This document shows positions 41,901-47,072 of a stretch of 64,000 nt of DNA, in pieces. Under the pieces are notes generated by a model. The model ran no database searches. It saw only the letters and a list, made by a program, of their open reading frames with translations, and had not been told where the DNA came from. A program made the translations under genes and the position numbers. The stretch covers positions 12,506,326-12,570,325 of the forward strand of contig OY282609.1 in assembly GCA_958298945.1 (NCBI GenBank), given 5' to 3'. Each line of letters starts with the position of its first letter. The stretch's first letter is position 1. The DNA is from Atherix ibis (Eukaryota > Arthropoda > Insecta > Diptera > Athericidae).

Positions 41901-44900
41901 TCGCTATTGGTCAATTCTGTTAGTAGGTGATGCAGATTGAGAATAACTGTGATCACTGGTCGACGGAGTGTTTCTCCAGCTAACTTGTCAGCACTTTCAT
42001 TGCCCAAAATTTCCTCATGCCCGGGGAAGTTTCTCCAGCGAACTCGACAGTCCTATTGCTAAGTAAGCTATAACGAATTGCTCTATGTACTGTGTTCAAG
42101 TAATGCCTTTATTTTGTCGTCATGAACCTCGGTTTTCTTACCAGTTGGAGAACCGTCGTTGGGATCAAAGTCAACAGCATAGTTTATACTTACGCTCTTG
42201 TAGAGCATTATAACAGTAAAATTTACATAACTTTTCACAAGCTAGACACGCGTTCTTCCCTTTACGGAAGTAGAACAGTAAAATATGTTTTCCATCTTCA
42301 ACTTGTTGAAAAATCCGTAGAAATGAATCAATTTTTTTTCCAAAATGAGGCTTAAATGAATTATCAATAATTTGGATGCAAAGAAATCTTGTAATTCCAA
42401 AATAATTAAAAAAAAACCTATCTGTTTTGACAATGCATAACTTTCCAAAAACTAATTTTTTTTCCAAATTCTATTAGCTACAATAAAATCTATTTCCTAT
42501 AAGAGACAATATTTTTATTCCAAGACCTGCTTTCTTATATTTCAACTACTCCATTTTGCAAGTTCAAATGAAAATAAGATATTATCTGCTAAAAGCTCTA
42601 CTTTATATAGGATGTCCCAATATGCACGCACGATTTGAATTTTGTGCCGTTTGTGCGACAAAAAAGTTGACAATAAAAAGAAAAAGATAGCCTGACAGTT
42701 GACAGTTCAGGGTTATTAAAAATGAAGCTTTACACTAAAGAAGAATCCGTTTTCATTATATTTTAAAAATAATAAAAGTTTGGCATATACAGTTCGAAAT
42801 AATAAAGGTTTGGCAGCTACAGTTCGAAGAAAATCTTCTTCATCGATGACGCTCATTTGCATCTTGATGAGGGTTGGTTAATGAACAAAATTGTCGCATT
42901 TGGGGTACAGAAAATCCACGATTGATTATTGAGAAATAAATGATTATCCAGTTTTTTGTCTCTAAATTGGAAGATATGGATATGGATGATATGCGGTTTC
43001 AACAAGACGGTGACACATGCCATACGAGGGTCATTCAACAAGTACTTAGCCTACAAGAGAAAAACGAAAATTTTGGAAAGGTAGCAATTTATTTATCCAC
43101 ATAATTTCTTTCAAGCTCGATACACTTGGCCCAGCGATGCTCTAACTTTTTTAACCCGTCCAAAAAATACATTTTCTCGAGGGAAGCAAAATAGGCCTCC
43201 GTGGCGAAGATGACCTCCTCATTCGACCCAAATCTATTCCCGGCGAGTGATTTTTTCAGGTTTGGAAACAAAAAGTAGTCACAGGGGGCCAAATCTGGAG
43301 AGTACGGTGGATGGGGCAGCAATTCGTAGCGCAATTCGACCAATTTGGCCATGGCGACGGCGGAGGTGTGAGCCGGCGCGTTGTCGTGGTGGAACAGGAC
43401 TTTTTTCCTTTAAATCGGCCCAATACGTCAGCATAGTAGCGCCCCGTGATTGTTTTACCCTTCTCGAGGTAATCGATGAGGATCACACCTTGTGAATCCC
43501 AGAAAACGTTGGCCATCATTTTTCCGGCCGATCGAACAGTCTACGCCTTCTTCGGAGCACGTTCGCCGGGTGAAGTCCACTGTTTCGACTGTTCCTTGGT
43601 CTCTGGTGTGTATCAGTGAATCCATGTTTCGTCGACGGTCACGAAACGACGCAAGAATTCCGCTGGATTGCGCTGAAACAGCGCCAAAGACGTCGCCGAT
43701 GTGGTCTCACGGTTGCGCTTGTTTTCCGGTGTGAGCAAACGCGGCACCCATCGCGCCGATAGCTTTCTCATGCCCAGTTCTTCGTGTAGAATATGATGCA
43801 CCGTTCCTACAGCGATGCCCACAGTCTCAGCTATCTCGTGAACCTTCAATCGATGGTCTGCCAATACGAGATCGTAGACTTTTTTAACGTTTTCCTCCGT
43901 AGCAGCCATTTTCGGAGCACCTGGGCGTGGCTCATCAAAAACCGACGTGCGGCCACGAACAAACTCGTTGAACCAATTCTTGACGGTCGCCATTGAAGGA
44001 GAAGAGTCACCATACACAGCATCCAAGCGATCTTTGATTTTGCTGTGCGTTTTCCCTTCCAAAAACAAGAATCTAATCACCGAACGATATTTTTCTTTTT
44101 CCATTTTTGTGCAACCGACCGACACGCTCGCTTTCAAAGGCTCTCAAAACAAAACTAATAAAGGGAATCGACTGAAACTTTAACAGTAGGCTACTAAAAG
44201 AATGTACTGCACGATGGTGAATTACTTTGGTGACAGCAGTTCCATCGGGCGGTGAGGCTAAGTACTCGTTGAATGACCCTCGTACTGCCCGAGAAAAAAT
44301 AACTTATTACGTGTATTTGAAGATACCCTTTATAATAATTTAATCAATTTTCAATATAATTACTGAAAATAAGCCTTCTAAAATATTTTAGCTTTTATTT
44401 ATTGTTCAAAAATTATCGTAAACCTAAAAACTTGCTTCTAAAAATTGATCAAATTGTCCAAAATGATCCTAAAATTTTTGTATTTTGTAAATAATTTTTT
44501 CTAGTTTCTTTTTCCGATTGTTTTTTTTTTCTTCTAATGTTTAGTTAGTTTTATTGTTATTTAATATAAATTCACACTTTGCACATGGACGCACTTTAAT
44601 AGGAATTAGCAAGCAATTCAGAACCAGATATTTTAAAGCCGGCACCATCATGGACAAATGTGACAATGAAACCGGAGCCAAGTTCTAGTTCAGGATCTTC
44701 ATCAACACAAAAATCACCGACTGACGAAGAGGCCAAAGGTAATAATTTTCTCTTCTTCTCAGTTTTTCTTCCATTTTTTTTTTAAATTTTCTCATTGCTT
44801 ATTTGTTTTTCTAACTAAATTTTTTATTTTAATTATTTTAATGCAAAAAATTGTAAAAATAAATGAAAACAAAATTTTATCGATAAAAAGCTAACATTTT

Positions 44901-46279
44901 TTAAGTAAACATAATATTCATTATACAATACAAAAACTTTATGGGAAACTTTGTAAATTGATGCTTTATTTTACGATTTTTTTCTTTTTATCTATGTATC
45001 TATGTTTTCTCTTCTCTCTTTTCCGATTTTTATCATCCTATTTTCTTTGTAAAAACAATAAAATTGCACACACCCACACAATCAATAACTAATAGCTGCT
45101 GAGCTTGCAGCAAAAAAATCAAGAATTAAACAAAGTTTGGTGAAACGTGCCAGATCCGTTGCGATATTTTCCTTAAAGCTTAAGGAAAGACGGCAAAGGG
45201 AAGCTGAAAAAGCTGCACATGCTGCCAGTGAGCATGCAAAGGTATGAGAGAATTTGACGAATTTTTGCTATATATTGGATTATCCATTTTGTAGTTTGGA
45301 AAATATACTCCAGTTATTTGTATAGCTATTGAACATATATATTTAATTTAAGAAAATAATTAATTAGTTTAGAATTTGCCATTTTATTATTTTAAATCGT
45401 TTAATTATCAAAAAATGAGTGGAATTTTTAAAAAGTTTCTACAAAAGTGGTGACTCTGCCGTCGCTGGACTTTTTCTAGTAAAAATACGTAAAAAATAGT
45501 ATTTATGAGACTAACATCTGTCGTCAAAAAAAAAACAGTCGCCTAAAAAGTGCTAGAAAGGCATTAAAATTTTACATATAATGGCAAAGTTTAAGCAAAA
45601 TAAAACAATAAAAATTTTATTAAATTCAAAATTTAACATATATTTTATTCAATTTTACTTTCCAAAGCACAATTTGGATAATCCTTTATAAAAAAAAAAA
45701 CTTTTATTCATCTTTCGAATTTGTACTATTTTATTAATTATTTTTCTTTACATTATTGCAATTAATTCAAATATTTTTTTAATCTTATTTTTTAATACAT
45801 AAAAAAAAATGCAAATATTTTTTTTATAAAAATAATTATTTTAAATAAATATAGATTTTTTTTTGTTTTTAATTTGTATATAGTAGATAGTAATCAATAT
45901 ACATATGGGCAGAATAGCATAAAATTATAAATGAAAATTAATATTTTACAAGATTTTCATACATTTTTAATACTATATATTTTTTATTTATATAGTTTCA
46001 ACTAAATTGGACATAAATGAAATTTTTTATGTAACAAACATTTGCTGTTCTTTAAATTCGATAATATTTGACTGTAGTAATTTGTTTGTTATTAAAAAAT
46101 GTTTAGCAAATAAATAGAATTTAATTTGTATAATTTTTTTTTTCGCAATACTTTTCATATAGCAAATGGCTAGACTACAGGCACCTGGTGGAGAACTGTC
46201 CGTAATACCGATCGAAAAACTAATACAAGTGGACGATGTTATAAATTCAAAAGCATCATCAGGATCAGGAACGTTGTAG
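20888..46279 (+). CDS. Ano8: Anoctamin-8 (TMEM16H-type) gene, spliced
   Basis: Multi-exon gene for a multi-pass membrane protein of the anoctamin/TMEM16 family. Exons: 20888-20963 (tentative), 21124-21234, 21316-21457, 21603-21856, 21934-22050, 22117-22409, 22483-22638, [25892-25954 cassette], 26420-26555, 26622-26752, 26814-27068, 27125-27454, 29615-30007, 30351-30445, [35255-35362 cassette], 35975-36176, 36267-36377, 44603-44738, 45096-45241, 46163-46279. Every intron is GT-AG and every junction phase agrees. Without cassettes this gives 1,066 codons plus TAG; both cassettes add 57. ANO8-like landmarks in order are CDVVIEFP, FTSQERQW, a PLDDIAEYFGVK-type segment, YFAWLGHYT, AVWLNDK.NYRL, FQFVNSFLSLFYI, GYVVLFSAAFPLA and NNLLEIRSDAFKL. 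EIRSD (about residues 596-600) carries the Glu and Asp that bind calcium in TM8 of TMEM16 channels. Vertebrate ANO8 tethers ER to plasma membrane; that role here is inferred. The 5' UTR and promoter were not found. Only the first exon and the two cassettes are in doubt. Confidence 0.93.
21124..21234 (+). CDS. Ano8: Ano8 exon, N-terminal cytosolic domain
   Basis: Acceptor TTTTTTTACAG, donor CCAG/GTAATT, entering with 2 bases and leaving in phase 1. It encodes SRHLRRRVPYAGHLM followed by RRLWLNKIPTQCDVVIEFP, which matches the AG..M...(S/R).W...(V/I)PT..CDV...FP region of ANO8 proteins. This is the first exon whose identity is secure. Confidence 0.9.
21316..21457 (+). CDS. Ano8: Ano8 exon, N-terminal cytosolic domain
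   Basis: Acceptor AAAATATAG, donor AT/GTAATT, phase 1 in and phase 2 out. It encodes ENASDEALRWLLSRIR, then LGLVAHVKSHEST and TAFYISAPIN, corresponding to the D..L.WLL..IR segment of ANO8. The preceding intron is only 81 bp. Confidence 0.9.
21603..21856 (+). CDS. Ano8: Ano8 exon with FTSQERQW block
   Basis: It follows a T-rich acceptor ending GATTTTGTAG and ends ATAG/GTAAGA, phase 2 in and phase 1 out. It encodes KAAEEARLPKRLRNDLGG, a charged linker, then SLFTSQERQWLVLQVLQGL and a segment ending EGQSIG. FTSQERQ before a helical region and a QxI-type ending is diagnostic of ANO8. GC content is visibly higher than in the introns. Confidence 0.93.
21934..22050 (+). CDS. Ano8: Ano8 exon, pre-TM1 segment
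   Basis: Acceptor CTTAATTCAG, donor TTAG/GTAGGT, phase 1 in and out. It encodes VAAWQESGLITQVFPLHETS and QLSWVRKIFAPQPL. The G(L/I)I.QVFP(L/V)HE pattern and W(V).....QPL match ANO8 just before the dimerisation/TM1 region. Confidence 0.93.
22117..22409 (+). CDS. Ano8: Ano8 exon with first membrane segments
   Basis: Acceptor GGATTAACAG. The donor is AAA/GTGGGA, placed in phase 0 because the next exon opens in frame. It encodes DDIAEYFGVKVALYFAWLG (start of TM1), GVPAVFGTILW, VLFSLFNVAWASLYLEAWKR and a LAFRWGTL block ending RPLYK. LEAWKR and the proline-rich EPPRP tail are typical of the family. Confidence 0.95.
22483..22638 (+). CDS. Ano8: Ano8 exon, membrane segment 2
   Basis: Acceptor CCTGTTTTAG, donor TTTCAG/GTAAAC, phase 0 in and out. 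It encodes GPLVESNVTGKLEPEEAPVW, then KRRAFRYLVSFPIIGLCLAL and VFVVMFLMLRFQ. This is a basic W-K-R motif followed by a hydrophobic helix. The preceding intron is only 73 bp and the following one exceeds 3 kb. Confidence 0.93.
22639..23571. other. Ano8 intron, left part
   Basis: AT-rich intron sequence, then a GC-richer stretch from about 23,345 that leads into the polypyrimidine tract. No exon seen. Confidence 0.5.
23572..24152. repeat. Polypyrimidine TTC/ATC microsatellite in Ano8 intron
   Basis: About 580 bp of imperfect CTT, CAT and TTA triplets (ATCTTCTTCATCTTCTTAAT-type units) with almost no G on the plus strand. It produces long low-complexity frames (Phe/Ile/Leu on +, Lys/Met on -) that are not genes. 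Such strand-asymmetric tracts can form triplex DNA; that is established for mirror-symmetric tracts and only possible here. Confidence 0.9.
24440..25375 (+). mobile_element. Decayed Tc1/mariner-like transposase in Ano8 intron
   Basis: Three relics lie in order on one strand. 24,650-24,765 is an HTH-like segment (VAESPGTSVRHYPKEL, MWNILHKD). 24,960-25,080 has a VW.EGVLRPYIFQDTANNA core. 25,178-25,375 ends LTASNFFLWRYSKS, YANRPITIWEPKENI, matching the DFFLWGYLKS..YANRP end of DDE transposases. Stops and frameshifts separate them. No terminal repeats were found. Confidence 0.6.
25892..25954 (+). CDS. Ano8: Ano8 candidate 21-codon cassette exon
   Basis: Acceptor TTTTTACAG, donor AATAAG/GTTTTT, 63 bp, phase 0 on both sides. 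It encodes DWLDHHIPDTGLLCC plus MSKVNK. This resembles the first 21 residues of the exon at 26420 (DWWDDKLPENSVISC...), with 7 of 21 identical including D, W, D, P, C, S and K. The exon at 26622 needs phase 1, so this one cannot replace exon 26420; it can only be added before it or skipped. It may be a vestigial exon duplication. Confidence 0.5.
25955..26419. other. Ano8 intron between cassette and exon 26420
   Basis: AT-rich intron of 465 bp. The reading frame from the cassette exon runs on to 26,161 if its donor is ignored, coding only low-complexity Phe-rich sequence. Confidence 0.5.
26420..26555 (+). CDS. Ano8: Ano8 exon, membrane segment 3
   Basis: Acceptor AATAACTAG, donor AAAG/GTTGGT, phase 0 in and phase 1 out. 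It encodes DWWDDKLPENSVISC, IPKVLLAGAITLMDEAYYK and LAVWLNDK. The PKV(L/M)LA helix and the Y.KLA(V/I)WLND block are ANO8 hallmarks. Confidence 0.95.
26622..26752 (+). CDS. Ano8: Ano8 exon, membrane segment 4
   Basis: Acceptor TTTTGTTTTAG, donor AAAGAG/GTTTGA, phase 1 in and phase 0 out. It encodes ENYRLQSKYENHLIAKVALF and a QFVNSFLSLFYIAFYLRD segment. NYRL.S.YE.HLI.KV.LFQFVNS is strongly family-conserved. Confidence 0.96.
26814..27068 (+). CDS. Ano8: Ano8 exon, cytosolic loop
   Basis: Acceptor CTTTCTGTAG, donor TATAAG/GTGAGC, phase 0 in and out. It encodes QLAGLLISRQIIGNLRE followed by a hydrophilic insert (PTQETERTVLDP, QQSGAPPKRS) and QAEIESSLYK. The variable acidic loop of vertebrate ANO8 sits here; this version is much shorter. 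Confidence 0.93.
27125..27454 (+). CDS. Ano8: Ano8 exon with anoctamin core motif
   Basis: Acceptor TTAATTACAG, donor CTAGAG/GTGTGT, phase 0 in and out. It encodes YDGTFSDHLEMLVQMGYVVL, FSAAFPLAGLCAL, NNLLEIRSDAFKL and QRPFGQRVANIG, then two further hydrophobic stretches. NN..EIR.DA.K is the most conserved anoctamin motif, with its Glu and Asp at the TM8 calcium-site positions. DHLE has Asp where channel members carry the first TM7 Glu. Confidence 0.97.
27640..29335. repeat. 192-bp tandem array derived from a transposase fragment
   Basis: Nine units are marked by TGAGGCTTTAGAT-like positions at 27701, 27893, 28085, 28275, 28467, 28658, 28818, 29011 and 29203, i.e. spacings of 190-193 bp with one 160-bp unit. 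Read on +, each encodes a relic of the Tc1/mariner DDE core: WVLEHEALDTNFLNKIFLSD, then VVHFSLNGNVNRKNYHI, a TGA where the family has Trp, and GSKNPQ. The Asp of FLSD is the first catalytic Asp position. The array lies wholly in the Ano8 intron 27455-29614. Confidence 0.88.
29336..29614. other. Ano8 intron remainder
   Basis: A GC-richer 150-bp stretch (29,345-29,510) that may be part of another dispersed repeat, then AT-rich sequence up to the exon acceptor. Not recognised. Confidence 0.3.
29615..30007 (+). CDS. Ano8: Ano8 exon, last membrane segment and start of tail
   Basis: Acceptor CTAAATAG, donor CCCAG/GTACAA, phase 0 in and out. It encodes HVMLGLRSALTWLLPELPSW and AAEIARAEHCRREMQ, which matches the EH...L...L...IP(D/E)(I/L)P.W.A.E.A..E..RRE end of the ANO8 membrane domain. 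A Pro/Ser/Thr/Asp-rich cytosolic tail follows (FEPGSPGSP, DFSPGSPPS). Confidence 0.93.
30008..30350. other. Ano8 intron, nothing recognised
   Basis: AT-rich intron of 343 bp between the tail exons. No repeat or site stands out. Confidence 0.5.
30351..30445 (+). CDS. Ano8: Ano8 exon, C-terminal tail
   Basis: Acceptor CTCCACTTTTGTAG, donor TCTGG/GTATGA, phase 0 in and phase 2 out. It encodes TSTVLIRPLQDSPHNSGVSM and NLPLDITPYSG. Open throughout and flanked by good splice sites. It is assigned to Ano8 by phase continuity and because it lies between family-confirmed and tail exons. Confidence 0.75.
30446..32378. other. Ano8 intron, AT-rich
   Basis: AT-rich intron sequence with poly(T) runs. A stretch near 31,500 (AATGGTGACTCTACCGC) recurs in similar form near 45,450 (AGTGGTGACTCTGCCG), suggesting an unclassified dispersed repeat. 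Confidence 0.4.
32379..32845 (+). mobile_element. Mariner 5' fragment, truncated
   Basis: It begins with the terminal repeat CCAGGGGTATAAGATTATAT CCGCTGTTT after TA. It encodes the N-terminal DNA-binding half of a mariner transposase (MSGFVPEKEHMREAPLFCF, then LMVAYGDSALSKTTC, DWFRQFK.GNFDL and KRENRPRKVED). It breaks off after SQKMLTEQ, before the catalytic domain. A sister copy is at 51801-52996. Confidence 0.85.
32846..33281 (-). mobile_element. Second mariner 5' fragment, facing the first
   Basis: The outer end at 33281 has the terminal repeat TTGGGTTGTTCGGAAAGTAA (read on -) next to TA. The minus strand encodes a different mariner N terminus: ESEKQHFRRILLFYYRKGKN, KKLSDVYGEELLSERQYENW, then RSGNFDVEDAPRS. 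After a frameshift ANRRITTRE follows, and the element ends abruptly at the junction with the fragment at 32379-32845. It has no catalytic domain. Confidence 0.82.
33629..34520 (-). mobile_element. Mariner with about 200-bp inverted ends, internally rearranged
   Basis: Bounded by TA on both sides. The ends CGAGGTGTGTTCAAAAAGTA (33629) and CGAGGCCTGTTCAAAAAATA (read on - from 34520) start an inverted repeat that continues for about 200 bp, far beyond the usual 30. Inside, the minus strand keeps the catalytic half of a mariner transposase. An AGDES-type first Asp box lies near 34,240. A VVHHEILPQGRPVNKEYY block, LLHHDNAPAHASLLVREF and PYCPNLAPCDFFL follow. The last motif has Asn in place of Asp in PDLAP but keeps CDFF. 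The HTH region is missing. Confidence 0.85.
34521..35254. other. Ano8 intron, AT-rich
   Basis: AT-rich sequence with homopolymer runs up to the cassette exon. Nothing recognised. Confidence 0.5.
35255..35362 (+). CDS. Ano8: Ano8 candidate cassette exon, tail IPEIPPFR motif
   Basis: Acceptor AATATTTTAG, donor TCAGG/GTAATT, 108 bp, phase 2 on both sides, so it can be included or skipped without changing frame. It encodes KMKIPEIPPFRGHSVKN and LSSFAKMHAFSG. IPEIPPFR recurs exactly in the next exon, which supports both as coding and suggests an exon duplication. Confidence 0.65.
35363..35974. other. Ano8 intron between the IPEIPPFR exons
   Basis: AT-rich 612-bp intron. The 66-codon minus frame at 35511-35711 has no recognisable domain. 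Confidence 0.5.
35975..36176 (+). CDS. Ano8: Ano8 exon, tail with repeated EIPP motif
   Basis: Acceptor TGTTTTTAG, donor CACGAA/GTAAAG, phase 2 in and phase 0 out. It encodes SKPIQIPEIPPFRKRSS, a Ser/Lys-rich linker, KITEIPPYKPRKSSEW and TPPHEV. If the donor is not used the frame runs into TAA at 36204-36206, giving a shorter C terminus. EIPP(F/Y)(R/K) occurs twice here and once in the cassette at 35255. Confidence 0.8.
36267..36377 (+). CDS. Ano8: Ano8 exon, C-terminal tail
   Basis: Acceptor AACAATTGTAG, donor ACAAAG/GTAATT, phase 0 in and out. It encodes GDPQVNLMPTHVPEWMKRLK and TIHRSVDCIATK. Open, GC-richer than its flanks and phase-consistent. The following intron is about 8.2 kb and packed with transposons. 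Confidence 0.82.
36378..37135. other. Ano8 intron, AT-rich
   Basis: Start of the 8.2-kb intron. AT-rich, then GC-richer from about 36,890 where the retroelement cluster begins. Confidence 0.4.
37136..37674 (-). mobile_element. R1-like non-LTR retrotransposon, C-terminal relic
   Basis: The minus strand encodes, over two frames, the region after the reverse transcriptase in R1-clade elements. The clearest part is KLAQLLTEHGCYQSYKYRFK, then CPSCNGVMESTEHVFSYL, a C..C...H zinc-finger-like motif. Upstream relics include a WTHRL-like block near 37,400. It is a different lineage from the R1-like copy that follows. Confidence 0.65.
37675..39310 (+). mobile_element. R1-like non-LTR retrotransposon, pol fragment with 3' end
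   Basis: Reverse transcriptase motifs run in order: LEHYIDPQLSEFQFGFMKGR, LDIKNAFNSARWD, a damaged G(L)PQ box near 38,100, AFADDIAVVLVA (catalytic FADD) and YLGVVLDARLNYKEH. They are followed by the R1-type tail ERERQYRRKKEKRRK. Stops occur at 38058 (TAG), 38266 and 38857 (both TGA where the family has Trp), and there is a small deletion after the PQ box. The 3' segment 38,590-39,310 is shared with the inverted copy at 41,040-41,830. Confidence 0.85.
39380..39580 (-). mobile_element. Jockey-like reverse transcriptase fragment
   Basis: The minus strand encodes KITLSEKQFEAMYVSKNSD, then NVIRTGLPQGILLGPLPYLL and HTRDI. The GLPQG..LGPLPYLL.T.DI pattern is the reverse transcriptase motif of jockey-type elements. 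It lies between the two inverted R1-like copies. Confidence 0.7.
39845..40340 (-). mobile_element. Decayed mariner, C-terminal half
   Basis: Minus-strand relics in shifting frames: WWDFEGVVSFELLPRN, then HNNARPHTHSITRQKIL (HDNA.PH catalytic motif with N for D), and NQHLVQFFAVRDMSFCERGI followed by MKFAERWQRVI. The ERGIMK.(A/P)ERWQ..I.QNG end is typical of mariner transposases. An ATTGGGTTCTCGGAAAAGTC end at 39,848 resembles a terminal repeat. Confidence 0.7.
40341..41039. other. Retroelement debris, unclassified
   Basis: GC-richer than the intron. Near 40,833-40,853 GGAAAACCGAGGTTCATGA recurs in opposite orientation near 42,114-42,136, where it starts an RNase H relic, so this block probably holds pieces of the same retroelement family. 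No long open frame. Confidence 0.35.
41040..41830 (-). mobile_element. R1-like retrotransposon 3' copy, inverted relative to 37675-39310
   Basis: One open frame of 198 codons (41804 to 41208). It encodes SSVQRLSAIRVASTYRTVSH, ERERQHRRKKEKRRK, WWTHRLIPDVTKWVTRVHGE, CHHCRDVIEDAENVFFQCP and a tail ending LRTTYEE. The C..C...(H)....C finger has Asn at the usual His (AENVFF). The 3' UTR matches 39,180-39,310 in reverse complement. It is more intact than its inverted partner but lacks the reverse transcriptase. Confidence 0.85.
41860..42145 (-). mobile_element. RNase H-domain relic of a non-LTR retrotransposon
   Basis: Minus-strand relics GKKTEVHDDKIKALLEHST and, after a break, RVRWRNFPGHEEILGNESAD followed by KLAGE. 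The latter matches the (V)PGH..I.GNE.AD.LA block of retrotransposon RNase H domains. Frameshifted and stop-containing. Confidence 0.6.
42175..42320 (-). mobile_element. Mariner N-terminal scrap
   Basis: The minus strand reads EDGKHILLFYFRKGKNACLA and CEKLCKFYCYNALQERKY, closely resembling the N terminus encoded at 33119-32865 (EKQHFRRILLFYYRKGKN). Only about 45 codons survive. Confidence 0.6.
42609..44330 (+). mobile_element. Tc1-like element interrupted by a mariner
   Basis: The left end AGGATGTCCCAATATGCACG and the right end ...GATACCCTT flank a strongly deleted transposase: a KKIFFIDDAHLHLDEG-like first catalytic block (near 42,835) and RFQQDGDTCH (near 42,995). The mariner 43025-44282 is inserted at TA 43023-43024. 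Removing it joins ACATGCCATA to CTGCCCGAGA and restores a CHTAR motif, so the host element is 42609-43024 plus 44283-44330. Related ends occur at 49629, 50468 and 63803. Confidence 0.82.
43025..44282 (-). mobile_element. Near full-length mariner, few inactivating lesions
   Basis: It is 1,258 bp with terminal repeats CGAGGGTCATTCAACAAGTA / CGAGGGTCATTCAACGAGTA (28 bp, one mismatch) and TA on both sides. The minus strand encodes an HTH domain (MEKEKYRSVIRFLFLEGKTH), AETVGIAVGTVHHIL, WVPRLLTPENKR and FVTVDETWIH (first Asp). Then come a TGA at 43613, a TAG near 43549, MMANVFWDSQGVILIDY and, after a frameshift near 43,405, HHDNAPAHTSAV (second Asp) and PPYSPDLAPCDYFLFP (third Asp). All three catalytic Asp of the DD34D triad survive. 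This is the youngest-looking transposon here. Confidence 0.93.
44603..44738 (+). CDS. Ano8: Ano8 exon, C-terminal tail
   Basis: Acceptor CACTTTAATAG, donor CAAAG/GTAATA, phase 0 in and phase 1 out. It encodes ELASNSEPDILKPAPSW and a Ser-rich stretch (PSSSSGSSSTQKSP) ending DEEAK, a low-complexity disordered tail. Confidence 0.8.
44739..45095. other. Ano8 intron, AT-rich
   Basis: Nothing recognised apart from T-rich runs before the acceptor. Confidence 0.5.
45096..45241 (+). CDS. Ano8: Ano8 exon, basic helical tail
   Basis: Acceptor TAACTAATAG, donor GCAAAG/GTATGA, phase 1 in and phase 0 out. It encodes AELAAKKSRIKQSLVKRARS, then a LKLKERRQREAEKAAHAA stretch. The strongly basic, Ala/Glu-rich helix is compatible with a polybasic membrane-contact region of an ER-plasma membrane tether; that function is inferred. 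Confidence 0.82.
45242..46162. other. Ano8 last intron, AT-rich
   Basis: AT-rich intron. A GGTGACTCTGCCG stretch near 45,450 resembles one near 31,525, a possible dispersed repeat of unknown type. No exon seen. Confidence 0.45.
46163..46279 (+). CDS. Ano8: Ano8 terminal exon and stop
   Basis: Acceptor CTTTTCATATAG, phase 0 in. It encodes QMARLQAPGGELSVIPIEKL and IQVDDVINSKASSGSGTL, then TAG at 46277-46279. Polyadenylation-type AATAAA motifs follow within 100 bp. Confidence 0.85.
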   Translation, partial: QMARLQAPGGELSVIPIEKLIQVDDVINSKASSGSGTL

Positions 46280-46915
46280 AGAAGATCAACTATTTATTTT
46301 AAACAATTTTATATTTTTATTAATGTTATTCATTTGTAAAATAAAATATTAAAAATGCACTGCAATAAAGAAAAACCATTTCTATAATTTATTCCGGAAA
46401 GACAATTTATTTTTTTCTATTTCTCATAAATATTTCTTTTGTTTCTTTTGTTTTTTTTTTAAATAAAATAAATAGAAAAGAAAAACTATAATTAACAAAA
46501 TACAAATAAATGTAAAATAAGTAAAATAAAAATTTAAAAAAAAAATACTGTAACCAAAAATAAATGTGCAATAAATCAATACATATAATAGAAATAATAA
46601 GGAAACTTTTATAAGAAAATAATAATTAAAAAAAAAACCAACCTTAATAACACTTTAGGCACATATAACAAATAGTTTAATATAAAAAAAATATGCAATA
46701 GAAAGTGAAGGAACCAAAAAAATTAGTTGCATTTAGTATTATTAGTTGGAGAGTTTATATTGTTTGGATAATCTTTTATGGGAAATTTTAAAGAAAATCA
46801 AAAAAGTAGGCGAACATTTCTATATACCTTAATAAATGTCATAAAAAACTGACATCAATAATAGATTTTGTTTCAAACTGTTTAAAATAACATCAATTAG
46901 TATATGAGCTGTTGT
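46280..46915. other. Ano8 3' UTR and downstream AT-rich DNA
   Basis: Poly(A) motifs lie at the start, followed by AT-rich sequence with no further gene. Confidence 0.5.
46340..46369 (+). terminator. Poly(A) signals of Ano8
   Basis: AATAAA occurs at 46340-46345 and again at 46364-46369, 61 and 85 bases after the Ano8 stop. In DNA this AT-rich, AATAAA also occurs by chance, so the position supports use as the 3' end signal but does not prove it. Confidence 0.5.
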
Positions 46916-46963
46916 TTTACGATGAGATCGTGGATTGGTGTAAGTCCACGATCTCATCGTAAA
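46916..46963. repeat. Perfect hairpin, 19-bp arms, 10-nt loop
   Basis: Arms TTTACGATGAGATCGTGGA (46916-46934) and its exact reverse complement (46945-46963) around the loop TTGGTGTAAG. Arm composition is GC-richer than the surroundings. Not part of a recognised transposon. Confidence 0.9.
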
Positions 46964-47072
46964 TTAATTAAAAGAATTTTAGTTGTGAAATATTATCGCA
47001 AAACTGTTTTTTTTTGTTAAAAATGTAATAAGTACATTTATAACATTCATACTTAACCGAATATATGTATTC

